From assembly GCA_030616465.1 (NCBI GenBank), contig JAUWXH010000004.1:1-17122 (forward strand): 17,122 bases of DNA, in the 5' to 3' direction. This document shows positions 1 through 7,829 of the stretch, in pieces (within the stretch, counting starts at the first letter, position 1; each line of letters begins with the position of its first letter). A program made the position numbers and the translations under genes. Source of the stretch: Planctomycetota bacterium. GTDB taxonomy: Bacteria > Planctomycetota > Phycisphaerae > UBA1845 > Fen-1342. The notes beneath the pieces were generated by a model, which was not told where the DNA came from, searched no databases, and saw nothing but the letters and a program-made list of their open reading frames with translations.

Positions 1-36
1 GGCGGCGTAGAGGTCGTTGTCAGAGCGGTCGTGCAT
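1..36 (-). CDS. 5' end of an unidentified minus-strand gene (runs off left edge)
   Basis: On the minus strand an ATG at 36-34 opens a frame (M-H-D-R-S-D-N-D-L-Y-A-A) that continues past the left edge. A GGAG motif sits 5 bases upstream of the ATG, a good ribosome-binding site. Only 12 codons are visible, so no function can be given. A perfect TATAAT (minus strand, 147-142) lies about 105 bases upstream but has no recognisable -35 box. Confidence 0.4.
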   Translation of the reverse strand, partial: MHDRSDNDLYAA

Positions 37-158
37 AGGGGCTCCGGCGACCGGCACGTTTGGTGCTCAAATCCGTCCGGCAGCGCTGAAGCGATGGGGC
101 ACCCTGCGGAGGCGCGCGGAGGACGCAGCGCCTGTCTAGGAATTATAGGCAGGGCACA

Positions 159-198
159 GGGATCGAGGGATCGAGGGATCAAGGGAACGAGGGATAGC
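159..198. repeat. Octamer tandem repeat, five units of GGGATCGA type
   Basis: Five consecutive 8-bp units: GGGATCGA, GGGATCGA, GGGATCAA, GGGAACGA, GGGATAGC. The first two are identical and the rest drift progressively. Such arrays can change copy number by replication slippage. Role unknown. Confidence 0.85.
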
Positions 199-204
199 GG
201 GGAA

Positions 205-237
205 TTGGCGGTTTTTGGCGGGTTTTTGGCGGGGTTT
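205..237. repeat. Graduated tandem repeat with growing G-run
   Basis: Three adjacent units of 10, 11 and 12 bp: TTGGCGGTTT, TTGGCGGGTTT and TTGGCGGGGTTT. Each is identical except that the G-run after the C lengthens by one base (2, 3, 4). It directly follows the octamer array. Role unknown; slippage at the G-runs is the simple explanation. Confidence 0.85.
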
Positions 238-263
238 GATACAGCAGAGCTCCGCTCGGAAGA

Positions 264-294
264 TTCACCACGGAGCACACAGAGATCGCAGAGG
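264..294. repeat. CACCACGGAG...CACAGAG-type dispersed intergenic repeat
   Basis: The sequence follows the pattern CACCACGGAG-CACACAGAGA-TCGCAGAGG. From memory it resembles a purine-rich intergenic repeat that recurs in many planctomycete and other environmental genomes. Only one copy is present here, so the repeat status rests on recognition, not on copies seen in the window. Confidence 0.4.
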
Positions 295-421
295 GGCGGC
301 GAGTGCCCCGGCGTTTCAAGGCTGGGGGACGGCCCTCGCGGGAGAGAAGACACTGCTCGAGCGCAGTGGCACACGCACAATCGTTCAGGGTTCGAAGAAT
401 GCCCCGCCCCCAATGGTACGT

Positions 422-1558
422 TCATTCGTTCGTAGCGTACAGGCGAAACAGAAACAGTAGCAACGATTCAGTTCGATCGACTATGGCTTGGAGTTGGCGA
501 TCCGTCAATCGTGACGTTATTGCGTGTGTTCCGCTCTGCAGAGCGTTCATGAGGGTAAGCGCTGAATCGACGTCGGCGCTAACAAATTCGGATAACGGAT
601 CAACATTGATTCCTCGGCTGATGTATAGCAGTCTGCCCCGTCTCGTTGGACGTCCGTTGTGGTACAAGTTCGGGGCGTCAGTCCAAGCCCGGACGTCATC
701 GTCCGGCGCCAAATGATGGAGAACCTGAGTGAGCAGCTCTCGCACAGAGGTTGTCACATGGCGCGCACGATCCGGGTTGGATTCATGGATTGCGGCACGC
801 GCGCCGTGCATGACGTTGTCGAGATTCGGATGAAGCTGCTGAAGCCAATCGTCAATTGGTCGCTCGTCTGGCGCTAGAACTGTGTCGTCTACATCGCGCG
901 GGGCCTGTTCATCCTTGGGAATCGTGATCTCTTCTAGAAGGGCAGCTTCGCGGTAGACCTCTAACGGGACACGTTGCGTGACTAGAGGAGCAAGCTCTGC
1001 AAGAAAGGATGGCTGAGTACGAATGAAGTCAAACAGCCTCTCGTACGTCGTTGCGAACTTGTCGAGGCCGAAACGAAGCGATTGGTGAAAGGATTCATTT
1101 GCCTGAATCGCTGCGCCGAGACGGTACGATTCCAGTTGCATAAACCGTGATTGCGCAGCTAGTGAGGCAGACAGCATTGAGGATACGTGGCTCTTAAGAG
1201 TGAGTTGGGCAACTTCATCTCGTAATGGGATGTTGTGTGTAAGCTCTTGCCATCGTCGCTCGCGTTCAATGGCGGGACATATGACAGATTCGAGCGAACG
1301 CGTCGACTCGAGGATCGATTTGATTGAGGAATTTGCCGCCGTTAGAGCGCGGACTGATGAAGATACACTATCGACGTCCGAAATCCGACTGAGAGAAGAC
1401 GAGAGCGCAGCGATGGACGATGCTTCGAAAGCGGCGCGTTTGGCAATTGCCTTTCGGGCTGCGTCGATTGCTGTGGAAGGCGCGAGTGATTGAACCGCCC
1501 TATCATAAATGCGGCGAGACTCTGCGATCTGGCGTGCTAATTGGGCTATTGTCGCCAT
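422..1558 (-). CDS. Protein of unknown function, helical N-terminus, conserved-looking C-terminal domain
   Basis: A 378-residue protein of unknown function. The ATG at 1558 is supported by GAGGA 9 bases upstream. Residues 1-190 are Ala/Ser-rich and look almost wholly helical, possibly coiled coil. Residues 195-235 are an acidic linker. Residues 235-375 look like a compact domain: a DWLQQLHPNL start, an RARHVTTSVRELL segment near 264-276, LAPDDDVRAW near 283-292, then RPTRRGRLLYI and a hydrophobic C-terminal helix. The C-terminal pattern faintly recalls predicted nuclease domains of defence loci (the pPIWI-associated type), but I cannot confirm this and no catalytic motif is clear. There is no signal peptide or membrane segment. 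GC is about 53% in a sampled stretch, well below the neighbouring T6SS genes, which suggests recent acquisition. A sigma70-like promoter lies upstream at 1804-1832. Confidence 0.8.
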   Translation of the reverse strand: MATIAQLARQIAESRRIYDRAVQSLAPSTAIDAARKAIAKRAAFEASSIAALSSSLSRISDVDSVSSSVRALTAANSSIKSILESTRSLESVICPAIERERRWQELTHNIPLRDEVAQLTLKSHVSSMLSASLAAQSRFMQLESYRLGAAIQANESFHQSLRFGLDKFATTYERLFDFIRTQPSFLAELAPLVTQRVPLEVYREAALLEEITIPKDEQAPRDVDDTVLAPDERPIDDWLQQLHPNLDNVMHGARAAIHESNPDRARHVTTSVRELLTQVLHHLAPDDDVRAWTDAPNLYHNGRPTRRGRLLYISRGINVDPLSEFVSADVDSALTLMNALQSGTHAITSRLTDRQLQAIVDRTESLLLFLFRLYATNE

Positions 1559-1803
1559 TTGTTCTTGTCCTCGGTTAGAGGATTACATTAGCGGGATAAT
1601 GTCGATGTATATAGTGTGCGGGTGAACCCGTTTTGCGACTTTGCTTGCAGATAACGCTCCAACGGGATATGTGCGTAGAGGACCTTTGGTCGACGGGTTA
1701 GGGCGCGTCGGCCCGTGTCGAGGCGTCTTATCTGGTTTGCGCACCATGTGCCGGCCCGCGGTGCCACCGGCGGCTTGTCCGCCAATGTCTACCGCACGCA
1801 GGT

Positions 1804-1832
1804 ATTATACTGGGTTACCGAAAATAGGTCAA
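1804..1832 (-). promoter_or_regulatory. Strong sigma70-like promoter TTGACC-17-TATAAT (minus strand)
   Basis: On the minus strand TTGACC (1832-1827) is followed after exactly 17 bases by a perfect TATAAT (1809-1804). It points toward the gene starting at 1558. Transcription would begin near 1797, giving a leader of about 240 bases. The leader contains short inverted repeats such as CGGG-TGAA-CCCG at 1619-1630. It is the best consensus promoter in the window, and its AT content stands out locally. Confidence 0.55.
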
Positions 1833-1895
1833 ACGGCGACACAAGGCCGGGCGGGGCGACGGGCTTAAGTGTTCTAGCTATCCGCGGCGGGGCTA

Positions 1896-1912
1896 GCGGC
1901 GGTCGCCGCCGC
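1896..1912. repeat. Inverted repeat, 7-bp stem, 3-base loop
   Basis: GCGGCGG (1896-1902), loop TCG, CCGCCGC (1906-1912). A perfect stem that directly abuts the next hairpin at 1913 with no base between them. Confidence 0.8.
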
Positions 1913-1933
1913 GCACCGGCTATTAGCCGGTGC
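1913..1933. repeat. Inverted repeat, 9-bp stem, 3-base loop
   Basis: GCACCGGCT (1913-1921), loop ATT, AGCCGGTGC (1925-1933). A perfect stem. From memory this motif type is a recurrent intergenic palindrome in planctomycete genomes; other copies in this genome would confirm it. Confidence 0.85.
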
Positions 1934-1987
1934 CACACGAATTACCCCTCGCTGGCGCTTCGGGCTCGGATTGGCCGCTTCCCCATA

Positions 1988-2020
1988 GTCTGGGTGCGAG
2001 AAAGGATTCTCGCACCAGAC
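1988..2020. repeat. Long hairpin, 10-bp perfect stem extended by 4 bp across a bulge
   Basis: GGTGCGAGAA (1993-2002) pairs perfectly with TTCTCGCACC (2007-2016) around the loop AGGA. The stem continues with GTCT (1988-1991) pairing AGAC (2017-2020) across one bulged G at 1992. It lies 57 bp past the tssH stop codon. Neither side has a T-run, so it is not a canonical intrinsic terminator. It could stabilise the 3' end of the tssH transcript. Confidence 0.8.
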
Positions 2021-2034
2021 ACTCCCACAGAAGA

Positions 2035-2056
2035 CGGCCGGTACGGGGCCCGGCCG
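2035..2056 (-). terminator. Possible weak terminator after tssH
   Basis: CGGCCGG (2035-2041) and CCGGCCG (2050-2056) form a 7-bp GC stem around an 8-base loop, starting 20 bases after the tssH stop on the minus strand. The following minus-strand bases are TCTTCTGT, only modestly U-rich. Position and stem fit a terminator; the tail does not fit well. The hairpin at 1988-2020 follows shortly after and may act with it. Confidence 0.35.
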
Positions 2057-2076
2057 CTACGCTGGCTTCGTGCCTC

Positions 2077-4848
2077 CTAGGCAAATGCGTACGTGAACTC
2101 GCCTTGCTCGGTTGCGCCGAGTTTGAGGGTCGCGGGTTTCTTGTCTTCGCCCATGACTTCGAGCAGGCGGCGGGCGATTTCGGGGAGGATGGTTTCGTTG
2201 ATGATCAGGTTGATGTTGCGGGCGCCGGTGGTCATTACGTCGCAACGGGCGGCGATGGCGTCGCCGACCGCCGGCTCGATTTCCAGACCCATGCGGTAGA
2301 CCGTCTCCAGCCGCTCGCGGATCTTGTTCAGCTTGATATCGACGATCTTCCGCATCGTGTCCGGGTGCAGCGGGTAGAAGGGAATCACCGTCAGGCGGCC
2401 GATGAACGCCGGCGTGAAGCGCTTCTCCAGGATCGGCTGGACGGCCTTGCGCAGCTCGTCGAGCGAGGGCATGTCGTTCGGGTCCTGGGACATCTCCATG
2501 ACCATGTCGCTGCCTTCGTTGCTGGTGAGCATGATCACGGTGTTCTTGAACGAGGCGACGCGCCCCTCGCTGTCCTGGAGCTCGCCCTTGTCGAAGACCT
2601 GCATGAACAGCAGGTTGACGTCCATGTGGGCCTTTTCCATCTCGTCGAGCAGGACGACGCTGTAGGGCCGTTGGCGGACGGCCTCGGTCAGCACGCCGCC
2701 TTCGCCGTAGCCGACCAGCCCGGGGGCCGAGCCGATCAGGCGCGAGACGTTCATCGAGCTGGAATACTCGGTCATGTTGATGCTGGTCATGAAGCGTTCG
2801 CCGCCGAAGATCAGGTCGGCAACCGCCAGGCCGGTTTCGGTCTTGCCGGTGCCGGACGGGCCGACCATGAAGATGACGGCCAGCGGGAGCTTGGGGTCCT
2901 GGAGCTTGCCGCTGGCGATGCGCAGGCGTTTGCCGATCTCGTGGATGGCGTGGTCCTGGCCGATGATGCGCTGGCCGATGCGGTCCTCGAAGTGCAGGAT
3001 GGCTTCGGCCTGGTCGCGGACCATCTTGCCGGCGGGGATGCCGGTCCAGTCGCTGAGCACCTGGGCGACCACGTCGCCGTCCACGTGGAGCGGGACCAGC
3101 GGGGTTTGCTTGCCGACGAAGTCGTCGAGCTTCTCGGTGGCGGCGGTGAGGTCGGCGCGGATGTCGTCGAGGGTACGCTTTGGCTCAGCGGCTTCGGCCG
3201 GGACGCCGGGAGTCTCGCGGGCGCGGACGCCCGCACTCCCCCCGGCCGGCTCGGCTGTGGCGATGGGCGCGGGCGGGGAGGCTTCGGGGATCGCGGCCGG
3301 AGGCTTGCCGTCGCCGTCTTCCGCCTTTCTGGCCTTCTCGACCTCCTCGCGCAGGCGGAGGACCTCCTGGGCCATGTCGCGCTCCTGCTTCCAGTGCTTT
3401 TCGAGCTCGTCGTACTTTTGCTGCTGCTCGACGCGCTCCTTCTTCAGGTCCGCCAGGTCGTCGGGGTCACCCGGATGGCCGGCTTCCGCGTCGCGCTCGA
3501 TCGCCCGGATGGCGGTGTCGAGTTGGATGACGCGTCGGCGGATGTCTTCGAGCGGGCCGGGCGTGGTGTCCAGGCCGACCGCCACGCGGGCACTGGCGGT
3601 GTCAAGCAGCGAGATGGCCTTGCGCGGCAGTTGCTGATCGGAGAGATACTGGTTGGACATGGCGACCGCGGCGCGGACCGCGTCGTCGAGGATGCGCACC
3701 TTGTGATGGCCTTCGAACTTGTCCTTGGTCCCGCGCAGCATTTCGATCGCCACGTCCACCGAGGGCTCATCGAGCTTGATCAGCCCGAAGCGCTGCGCGA
3801 ACGGGGGGTCTTTCTCGATGTATCGCTTGTATTCGGCCCAGGTGGTGGCCGCGATGGTACGCAGCTCGCCGCGGGCCAGGGCGGGCTTGAGCAGGTTGGC
3901 CGCGTCGGTGCCCGCCCCGCCGCCGCCGATCAGCGTATGTGCCTCGTCGATGAACAGGATGATCGGGTTAGCGGTGGCGTTGGATGCGTTGACCTCCTTG
4001 ATGACTTCCTTGAGGCGGCGTTCGAACTCGCCCTTGACGTTGGCCCCGGCGTTGAGCAACCCGACGTCGAGCGAGCGGATGGTCACGTTGGCCATCACGT
4101 TCGGCACATCGCCGGCCACCACGCGCAGGGCGAAGCCCTCGGCAATGGCGGTTTTGCCGGTGCCCGGGTCGCCGACGATCAGCGGGTTGTTCTGGTAGCG
4201 GCGCATGAGGATGTCGGTGACCTGGCGGATTTCCTGCTCGCGGCCGATGACGGGATCCACGTTCCCATCGCGGGCGCGGGCGGTGAGGTCATAGGTGAAC
4301 TGGGAGAGGGCGTCGCCCACGCCGGCGACGCCGGGCGCCGCGGCGGGGCGCTCGCCCGGGACGGCGACCTCGATCTCGCTCGATTCGCCGGTGATGTCGA
4401 TGAACTTGGTCTTGAGCTCGTTCGCGACGATCTTGTTGAACTCTTCGGTGTAGTCGGTGAAGTAGGCCCGGCTGGGGTTGCGGACCAGGGCCAGCACCAG
4501 GGCGGCGGAGCGGATCTTCGGCAGCGACAATTCCAGCGACGCGATCTGCCAGGCTTCGCTGAGCCAATCGGCCAGGAAGGGGGAGAACTGCGGTCGGCCG
4601 CTGTTGCCGGTCTTGAGGTCCTCCAGCGACCGGTTGAGCGCCTGCCGCAGCTTGGAGACGTCCACCTTGAAGTGGTCGCAGATGCACATCAGGTCGCTCG
4701 AGCCGACATCGAGCAGCGGCGCGAGCATGTGCTCGATGGTGATTTCGTAATGGGTGCGATTGATGCAGGCGCCGGCGGCGGTCTCCAACGCACGAATGCA
4801 GACGTTGTTCAGTTGCTGCCGCAGAAGTTTCATGTCTACATGAGCCAT
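2077..4848 (-). CDS. tssH: T6SS AAA+ ATPase ClpV (TssH)
   Basis: ClpV is the cytoplasmic hexameric unfoldase that dismantles contracted T6SS sheaths (TssB/TssC) for reuse. The 923-residue protein shows the Clp layout: an N-domain (1-160), first AAA+ module with Walker A GDPGTGKT (226-233) and Walker B IILFIDEAH (296-304), coiled middle domain (about 430-580), and second AAA+ module with Walker A GPSGTGKT (663-670) and Walker B VVLLDEMEKAH (731-741). The NMTEYSSSMNVSRLIGSAPG segment (691-710) is typical of the ClpV branch rather than housekeeping ClpB. The ATG at 4848 has GGAG 10 bases upstream. It follows tssG by 79 bp, last in the tssE-F-G-H run. Odd: residues 508-558 form a low-complexity Pro/Ala/Glu insertion in the middle domain, partly encoded by a palindrome at 3208-3240. 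Confidence 0.95.
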   Translation of the reverse strand: MAHVDMKLLRQQLNNVCIRALETAAGACINRTHYEITIEHMLAPLLDVGSSDLMCICDHFKVDVSKLRQALNRSLEDLKTGNSGRPQFSPFLADWLSEAWQIASLELSLPKIRSAALVLALVRNPSRAYFTDYTEEFNKIVANELKTKFIDITGESSEIEVAVPGERPAAAPGVAGVGDALSQFTYDLTARARDGNVDPVIGREQEIRQVTDILMRRYQNNPLIVGDPGTGKTAIAEGFALRVVAGDVPNVMANVTIRSLDVGLLNAGANVKGEFERRLKEVIKEVNASNATANPIILFIDEAHTLIGGGGAGTDAANLLKPALARGELRTIAATTWAEYKRYIEKDPPFAQRFGLIKLDEPSVDVAIEMLRGTKDKFEGHHKVRILDDAVRAAVAMSNQYLSDQQLPRKAISLLDTASARVAVGLDTTPGPLEDIRRRVIQLDTAIRAIERDAEAGHPGDPDDLADLKKERVEQQQKYDELEKHWKQERDMAQEVLRLREEVEKARKAEDGDGKPPAAIPEASPPAPIATAEPAGGSAGVRARETPGVPAEAAEPKRTLDDIRADLTAATEKLDDFVGKQTPLVPLHVDGDVVAQVLSDWTGIPAGKMVRDQAEAILHFEDRIGQRIIGQDHAIHEIGKRLRIASGKLQDPKLPLAVIFMVGPSGTGKTETGLAVADLIFGGERFMTSINMTEYSSSMNVSRLIGSAPGLVGYGEGGVLTEAVRQRPYSVVLLDEMEKAHMDVNLLFMQVFDKGELQDSEGRVASFKNTVIMLTSNEGSDMVMEMSQDPNDMPSLDELRKAVQPILEKRFTPAFIGRLTVIPFYPLHPDTMRKIVDIKLNKIRERLETVYRMGLEIEPAVGDAIAARCDVMTTGARNINLIINETILPEIARRLLEVMGEDKKPATLKLGATEQGEFTYAFA
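3208..3240. repeat. Palindromic element embedded in the tssH reading frame
   Basis: GGGAGT (3208-3213), bulge CTC, GCGGGCG (3217-3223), loop CGGA, CGCCCGC (3228-3234), ACTCCC (3235-3240). Thirteen base pairs form in all. It lies inside tssH and encodes part of the low-complexity linker (about residues 537-547). The architecture resembles REP-like elements normally found between genes. I infer that it inserted in frame where the protein tolerates a flexible loop. Confidence 0.7.
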
Positions 4849-4927
4849 GGTCTATTCACTCCAACTCCGCTAACCGTGGATCGGGTCTACGTAACCGACC
4901 TGCCAACTACAGTCTTGCCCGGCACCG

Positions 4928-5959
4928 CTAGCCCGCCGGGCGCGGCACGTTGAATATAACCGACTTGTCGTCGCCAGGCTGCGACTTGAGCCAGCTTGTC
5001 CACGAGAGTCGGCCGAGCATCCCCTGCTCGCCCAGCGGTGTTTCCGGCACCTCGTCGCCGCGCAGCGTCACCTGAACATCGAAATCCAGCGGGTCGTCGC
5101 AGTAGAAGGTGACGAGCTCGCGGAGCTCGGCGGCCTCGTCGCCGGGCGGCAGGAAGCGCAGGTAGTGCTCGAAGCCGACCGGCCCGATTTTCACACGGAA
5201 CTTGCCGCTGCGGTCGTACACGCGTTCACCGAGCAGGAAGTCCTCACCCAGGGAGCATTTGCCGAAGCCGAGGCGGTTCTGGTCGCTGGGCTGGATGGTC
5301 AGCCAGCGTCCGACGCACGGCTCCAGGTCGAAATCGACATTCTTGAAGAAGTCGCGCAACAACCCGCTGAGGCCCGTTGCCGACCGCGGCCGCTGCATGA
5401 GCAGCCCCGTATAACGGAACAGCCGCACCGCCGGGACCTGCAGGGCCTCGTCCAGGTGCGCGGTGGCGATGCCCAGGAACCCGCGGACGACCTGGGAGAT
5501 TGGGTCGCGGCCGTCCGCGCGGAACTCGACGTAGTAGCGGTATTTCTTCCAAACGCGATACAGCAGCGAGTAGATCCGATGGTGGAACAGATCGAGGAAC
5601 TCGCGCACCATCTGATCGTCTTCCTGCTCGGGCAGCAGTTGCTCGGTGAAGTGCGTCGCCAGCGGCGAATCGCTGCCATACAGCCCCAGGAAGGTCGTGG
5701 TCAACTGCAGGCGCCCCTCTCCGTCGCCGATGCCGTCGCGCCATGCGGCGCTGTCGAGGTCGGCGGCGGGGAACCCGAGGCTGAGGGCCGGGCGGACCCG
5801 GATCCGCTCCGCGTGGGCCGGGCCGAGCTGCCCGATGAGCGGGGCGTCGCGCTCGATCCGCTCGACCAGGTGCAGGAGCTGGAAGAACTCGAACGAGCGC
5901 GGTCCGCGCAGCACCCAGCGGACTAGAGGATGCTCTGCTGTCCAAGACGGGGCGTCCAC
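4928..5959 (-). CDS. tssG: T6SS baseplate protein TssG
   Basis: TssG is a wedge component of the phage-like T6SS baseplate and forms a heterotrimer with two TssF copies. The 343-residue length matches the family (about 330-360). The N-terminus is typical: a short leader, then LVRWVLRGPRSFEFFQLLHLVERI. The LYGSDSPLATHFTEQL segment is also a family hallmark. The GTG at 5959 is chosen because GAGG lies 7 bases upstream; this start overlaps the 3' end of tssF by 37 bases, which suggests translational coupling. No signal peptide or membrane segment is seen, as expected for a cytoplasmic baseplate subunit. tssH follows after 79 bp. Confidence 0.93.
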   Translation of the reverse strand: MDAPSWTAEHPLVRWVLRGPRSFEFFQLLHLVERIERDAPLIGQLGPAHAERIRVRPALSLGFPAADLDSAAWRDGIGDGEGRLQLTTTFLGLYGSDSPLATHFTEQLLPEQEDDQMVREFLDLFHHRIYSLLYRVWKKYRYYVEFRADGRDPISQVVRGFLGIATAHLDEALQVPAVRLFRYTGLLMQRPRSATGLSGLLRDFFKNVDFDLEPCVGRWLTIQPSDQNRLGFGKCSLGEDFLLGERVYDRSGKFRVKIGPVGFEHYLRFLPPGDEAAELRELVTFYCDDPLDFDVQVTLRGDEVPETPLGEQGMLGRLSWTSWLKSQPGDDKSVIFNVPRPAG

Positions 5960-7686
5960 CGATAGACCTCACCAAACTTCGTTCCCCGAACGGTCAATTC
6001 CGTAAACGCGTTAATCGAGGCGTACAGCGCGAGAAACTCATTGAGCACGGTGGCGAAGACGTACATGTCGCCTTCGCCGGCGAAGCTCGCCTCGTTCATG
6101 TCCAGGCGGAGGGCCGTGCCGCGGATCGGGGCTCCGTGAATCAGGCGCTCGGCGGGCTTGGCCTCCAGCGCGACCAGGCCCTCGAGCCGCAGCACGTTTT
6201 CGCGAGCCGCCTGGCGGTCGTAAAGGGCCTGGTAGTTGTATAACTCCAAAATGCCGCGCAACGCCTCGACCGACGTGAGCGACAGGTAGTTCAGCGACAA
6301 GTGCGAGATCAAGCGCCAGTGCAAACCACGGCCCAGCGGCGGGCGCAGCGAGCGACTGATCGGCGTAATGTTGCGAAACTTGGCGAACTCCGGCGAGTCG
6401 GTGGTGGGCACGCTCACGTCGCCGGCCTTCAGGCGCGACGCCAGGTTGCGGTTGGAGACGTTCAGGTCGATGGAGATACTCTCAGTGGGCGGGACGACGT
6501 GCTTCTGATCAGCTGAGACGAACGAGATGTAGGTATCGGTCCCCTCGCCCACCACCGCGTCGTATAGGCGCGTCTGGTAGTAGATCGCGTCGTTGCCGGC
6601 CCCGCCGCCCACGTGTTGGAAGGCGTGCAGCGGGGGGTACTCGCGTCGCGCGGCCTCACCCTGCACCAGCCCGACCACCCGGTCAACCGAGTAGATCTCG
6701 AAGTGGTCGGGCGGGGTGCCGCCGATCGTGCTGGGCCGGATGCGGTACTGCGTTCGGCTATGGTCGACGCGGACCCCGTCCGCCGAGTGCTTGAATAGGT
6801 TAACGATCGGCGTGCAGAACAAGCGGAGCGAGGCCGTCTCGACGCGCAGGTCGTCTTCGGGCCGGCGGGAGAACGGCACCAGGATCTCGAAATTCTTGCC
6901 GGGCTCGAGCGCCGCCAGTTTCTCCAGACCCTCGAAGTCGATGAAGTAGAACTTGGCCGGGCAGGTGAAGTACTCCTGGAGGAAGCGGTAGCCGGCGAAC
7001 GAGTGCTCGGGGTAGGGCAGGACGGCCTCCTGGCGGGTAAACCCACCGGCCTTGATGTTGCGGGTAGGCAGGCGGAAGCTGCGACCGCTGGCCGGGTCGC
7101 GGACCTCGACGTGCCGGGCGTAGCGCATCAGCCACAGGTAGAGCGCTGAAGCGCGAACCACCTCATCCGCCAGGAAGAACCGCAGCCGGCGCAACTTCAT
7201 CTGGGCCAGGGGGACCTTTCCGGTCGCCTGCAACGTGATGCGCAGTTGGGCGTCGGCGGCCATGGGCCTATCGAGCGTGGCGGAGGCGACGCCCAATGGG
7301 GCCAGCTCGACGTCGCAGCACGTCTGGAAGTGGCAGGCCGTCCCGTCCACGGGGACCGATTCCACGCTCGTGCCGCGCGGCACGGTGATGACGTCGGTGA
7401 GCTGCTGGGCCAGCGGCTGGAAGGCCAGGATCCCGGTCGAGGGCACGGGCCGCAGGTAGTGGGGCCACAGCAGCGACATCATCGACTGGAAAAGCTCGGG
7501 GATTTCGTCGTCCAGCTTTTGGCGCAGCCGGCCGGTCAGGAACGCGACGCCCTCCAGCAGCCGCTCCACGTCCGGGTCGGCACCGGTGGCCTCCAGCATG
7601 TGGGCCACGGTAGGGTGGGCGACGGCGAACTCGCGCCCCATCTCGCGGAGAAACGCCAGCTCTTCCTGATAGTAAATGTTGTACAT
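5923..7686 (-). CDS. tssF: T6SS baseplate protein TssF
   Basis: TssF is the large wedge protein of the T6SS baseplate, assembling with TssG, TssE and TssK under the sheath. The frame opens upstream as far as 7815, but the family start MYNIYYQEELAFLREMGREF is unmistakable and begins at the ATG at 7686, with AAGG 5 bases upstream. From there it is 587 residues, the usual length. Further hallmarks are the HPTVAHMLEATGADPDVERL segment, SMMSLLWPHYLRPVPS (about residues 67-82) and the C-terminal LNEFLALYASINAFTEL. It lies between tssE (143-bp gap) and tssG (37-bp overlap). No anomaly seen. Confidence 0.95.
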   Translation of the reverse strand: MYNIYYQEELAFLREMGREFAVAHPTVAHMLEATGADPDVERLLEGVAFLTGRLRQKLDDEIPELFQSMMSLLWPHYLRPVPSTGILAFQPLAQQLTDVITVPRGTSVESVPVDGTACHFQTCCDVELAPLGVASATLDRPMAADAQLRITLQATGKVPLAQMKLRRLRFFLADEVVRASALYLWLMRYARHVEVRDPASGRSFRLPTRNIKAGGFTRQEAVLPYPEHSFAGYRFLQEYFTCPAKFYFIDFEGLEKLAALEPGKNFEILVPFSRRPEDDLRVETASLRLFCTPIVNLFKHSADGVRVDHSRTQYRIRPSTIGGTPPDHFEIYSVDRVVGLVQGEAARREYPPLHAFQHVGGGAGNDAIYYQTRLYDAVVGEGTDTYISFVSADQKHVVPPTESISIDLNVSNRNLASRLKAGDVSVPTTDSPEFAKFRNITPISRSLRPPLGRGLHWRLISHLSLNYLSLTSVEALRGILELYNYQALYDRQAARENVLRLEGLVALEAKPAERLIHGAPIRGTALRLDMNEASFAGEGDMYVFATVLNEFLALYASINAFTELTVRGTKFGEVYRWTPRLGQQSIL

Positions 7687-7829
7687 GTCGACCTTCGACC
7701 TGGCCCTTGAAAAGTCGCCCGCTGATGCGCCAAGTAATGTAACGTTCCGCGACCCGCTTGGCCAGCCGCTGGACGGGCGCAACCGGTGTGACCACCCCGG
7801 CTGTCTACGGCCCACCTTCCCGCCGACCG

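Larger units (their letters stand above)
37..421. other. Gene-free spacer with short tandem repeats
   Basis: I see no convincing gene in this 385-bp stretch; the open frames across it lack coding character and overlap one another. It holds three repeat features listed separately (159-198, 205-237, 264-294) and a minus-strand TATAAT hexamer at 147-142. The part from about 300 to 421 shows nothing recognisable. Confidence 0.6.
1559..2076. other. Gene-free spacer rich in inverted repeats
   Basis: No convincing gene lies in this 518-bp spacer between the 3' end of tssH and the unknown gene at 1558. A 65-codon minus-strand frame (1785-1588) has only a TTG start and no family resemblance. The left half holds the minus-strand promoter (1804-1832) and its presumed leader. 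The right half (1896-2056) is a run of hairpins, listed separately. Confidence 0.6.

Noticed and set aside
1619..1634. Plus-strand mini-terminator CGGG-TGAA-CCCG followed by TTTT
   Set aside because: A 4-bp stem is too short, and no plus-strand gene ends upstream of it.
1588..1785. 65-codon minus-strand frame just after the strong promoter
   Set aside because: Only a TTG start, no ribosome-binding site, odd composition; more likely untranslated leader.
1930..4953. A 1007-codon plus-strand open frame opposite tssH
   Set aside because: It is the antisense of a clear ClpV gene. High-GC codon bias leaves the opposite frame open, and its composition (Asp/Gly/Val/His-rich, no domains) is typical of such shadows.
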